From CAIVPM01 sp049242865 (lineage in GTDB: Bacteria > Bacteroidota > Bacteroidia > Chitinophagales > Chitinophagaceae): a stretch of 15,553 nucleotides of DNA. The stretch's first letter is position 1. Every line of letters starts with the position of its first letter. The DNA is taken from assembly GCA_049242865.1 (NCBI GenBank), contig JBMLOR010000089.1, positions 1-15,553 of the forward strand. The letters are read 5' to 3'. Below the pieces are notes generated by a model. That model did not search any database. It was not told the DNA's origin and worked only from the letters and a program-made list of their open reading frames with translations. Shown piece after piece: positions 14,191-15,553 of the stretch. A program made the translations under genes and the position numbers.

Positions 14191-15553
14191 TAGCACCAAA
14201 AATGGGTTGTCGGGTTTTCCATTTACCTCTTGTAAAGTCTGGAATGTTCATGAGTTTTCCTCCAGCTTCAATTGATTTTTCTGATAAAGGTGTAATGGCA
14301 TAATAAGTAGCCAAATCATAAACATCTAAAGGAAATTCAGATGCAGTTTTAATACACTGAATAAAATCATTAATTACAAAAAAATCCATACCACCATGTC
14401 CGGCACCTTTAGAATCAGTCGAAAATTTTTTCCAATAATCATGGTCATACTCCGTTAAATAAGGCTCGGGATTTTCCCATTTATGGGGCTTGCTTTTTCC
14501 TTCAATATAAATAAAACCTGCATCTAATTTTCCAGAACTATATTCTTGCCAAATGCCATCAGTTCCTTGTACCCTAAAGCCTAAGTTATAAGGCCTTGGA
14601 CTATTAGTATCATGTGTAAGTACAATAGTTTCTTGATTAGCAGTTTGTATTTGTGTGGTTACAATATCACCTAGTTTAAAGTTTATCGAAGCATTTGGAT
14701 GCTTTTCGCCACCACTTTTATGTTGCACAATGTACTTGTGTAAACCTCTACTTTTTGTTGCAATTGAAGAAAGTTTAGTTAGCCTATTGCCTCTATTTAT
14801 ATCAAGCATTACAGCTACTGGGCCAAGACCATGAGTTGGATATAATTCACCATTTCTATCAACACTATGTTGCGTTCTCCATTTTGCTTCACTGTAACCT
14901 TTTTCTCCAAAATCTACACCTGAATTGTATGGAGTTATTCCATCGTTAAATTTTACACCTCTTAAATCGTGTTGATAGCCACCTTGCAGGTGCAACAACT
15001 CGCCAAATAATCCTTTTTTAACCATATTAAAAACCGCCATTACATCTCTGCGATAGCACACATTTTCTAATATCATAACTGGCACTCCAGTTTTTTCACT
15101 TGCATTTACAATATCCCAACAATCTGCCAATTTTACTGCACCACAAACTTCTACTCCAGGAATTATTCCAGCATTTACAGCATCAATAGTTTGCTCTGCA
15201 TGCCACTCCCATGGTGTTGAAATAACTACAGCTTTTAGTTGGTTGCTTTTTAGTAAATTTTTATAGTCATAGTTTCCATTACTAAAAACTACTGGTTTAG
15301 GTGCACCAAATTTTTCAACAATTTGTAGGGCTTTTGCAATCATACTCAAATCAGGATCGGCAATCGCAGTTATTTCTACATCATCTCTACGTAGCAAAGC
15401 TTCTAAATGATTTTGACCTCTTAAACCCACACCAATTAACCCAATTTTTAATTTAGGAGTATTGCTCAACAAATTTTGAGCTACTGCATTATTTAATAGT
15501 AAAGAACCTGTAGCTAAAAGGCTAGTTTGTTTTATGAAACTTCGGCGGGCAAT
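14180..15553 (-). CDS. GH109 family alpha-N-acetylgalactosaminidase (Gfo/Idh/MocA fold), Tat-exported, 5'-truncated
   Basis: The frame stays open to the window edge, so the true start lies beyond 15553; 457 residues are visible (numbered here from the first visible codon). They begin with a twin-arginine signal, ARRSFIKQTSLLATGS (2-17), ending around AVAQ (23-26). A Rossmann domain follows with GVGLRG (41-46) and the STPWEWH segment (112-118). GH109 hallmarks come next: LENVCYRRD (162-170), GGYQHDLRG (191-199), RNGELYPTHG (233-242) and GHGGMDFF (385-392); these hold the conserved Glu, Tyr and His residues thought to act around NAD+ and substrate. GH109 enzymes use tightly bound NAD+ for a redox-assisted hydrolysis that releases terminal alpha-GalNAc. 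Tat export fits a protein folded around its cofactor before crossing the membrane. A TTG at 15472 could be mistaken for the start but lies downstream of the signal peptide. The kinase gene on the opposite strand overlaps the 3' end. Some GH109 relatives may have other sugar substrates. Confidence 0.88.
   Translation of the reverse strand: MARRSFIKQTSLLATGSLLLNNAVAQNLLSNTPKLKIGLIGVGLRGQNHLEALLRRDDVEITAIADPDLSMIAKALQIVEKFGAPKPVVFSNGNYDYKNLLKSNQLKAVVISTPWEWHAEQTIDAVNAGIIPGVEVCGAVKLADCWDIVNASEKTGVPVMILENVCYRRDVMAVFNMVKKGLFGELLHLQGGYQHDLRGVKFNDGITPYNSGVDFGEKGYSEAKWRTQHSVDRNGELYPTHGLGPVAVMLDINRGNRLTKLSSIATKSRGLHKYIVQHKSGGEKHPNASINFKLGDIVTTQIQTANQETIVLTHDTNSPRPYNLGFRVQGTDGIWQEYSSGKLDAGFIYIEGKSKPHKWENPEPYLTEYDHDYWKKFSTDSKGAGHGGMDFFVINDFIQCIKTASEFPLDVYDLATYYAITPLSEKSIEAGGKLMNIPDFTRGKWKTRQPIFGAIKY

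Noticed and set aside
15470..15472. TTG as start codon of the GH109 gene.
   Set aside because: The frame is open upstream and encodes a clear twin-arginine signal peptide, so the start lies outside the window.
1..15553. Mobile elements, CRISPR arrays, tRNA genes, phage or defence systems.
   Set aside because: No transposase-like frames, regularly spaced repeats, tRNA-like cloverleaf sequences or known defence domains were seen; gene content is housekeeping and metabolic.

Overview
The window looks like chromosomal core sequence of a free-living Bacteroidota, probably of the Chitinophagales/Sphingobacteriia side. The evidence is clear AT-richness (roughly one third G+C by eye), A-rich rather than GGAGG-type leaders, several TAnnTTTG promoter boxes just upstream of start codons, a type IX secretion (T9SS) C-terminal sorting domain, a long LepB with an extra N-terminal membrane domain, and Bacteroidota-typical S9 peptidase, NrtR-like Nudix regulator and GH109 proteins. 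The order or genus is inference. No tRNA, rRNA, CRISPR array, transposase or phage gene was seen, and no region looks recently transferred.

Layout, left to right. (1) 1-1850, minus: N-terminal 616 residues of a secreted S9 (prolyl oligopeptidase family) peptidase, cut by the window edge before its catalytic domain. (2) 1942-3555, minus: signal peptidase I, separated from the peptidase by a strong hairpin terminator. (3) 3729-4298, minus: small DUF6580 membrane protein with its own terminator. (4) 4544-7006, plus: secreted parallel beta-helix protein ending in a T9SS sorting domain; its leader carries two short palindromes. (5) 7074-9137, minus: penicillin-binding protein 2 (MrdA). (6) 9248-9595 and 9639-10367, minus: a small putative lipoprotein behind a Nudix-type transcription regulator, possibly one transcript closed by a hairpin terminator. 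(7) 10520-11395, plus: YicC-family endoribonuclease. (8) 11453-13012, minus: catalytic subunit of a split B12-dependent acyl-CoA mutase, of methylmalonyl-CoA type. (9) 13162-14190, plus: APH-fold sugar kinase resembling N-acetylhexosamine 1-kinase. (10) 14180-15553, minus: GH109 alpha-N-acetylgalactosaminidase with a Tat signal peptide, cut at its 5' end by the window edge.

How the genes may work together. LepB is the general signal peptidase and would be expected to process the secreted proteins here (S9 peptidase, beta-helix protein). PBP2 belongs to the elongation machinery, but none of its usual partners (mreBCD, rodA) is next to it. The most suggestive pair is at the right end: a GH109 enzyme that would release GalNAc in the periplasm and, tail to tail with an 11-base overlap, a kinase of the family that phosphorylates GalNAc/GlcNAc at C1. 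This suggests an amino-sugar salvage module. The methylmalonyl-CoA mutase needs a separate B12-binding subunit that is not in the window.

Most of the window is ordinary housekeeping content and I do not see a clear new system. The best leads are regulatory: a 15-bp palindrome overlapping the promoter boxes of the Nudix regulator gene, a 9-bp inverted repeat in front of the kinase gene, and the GH109-kinase pairing.
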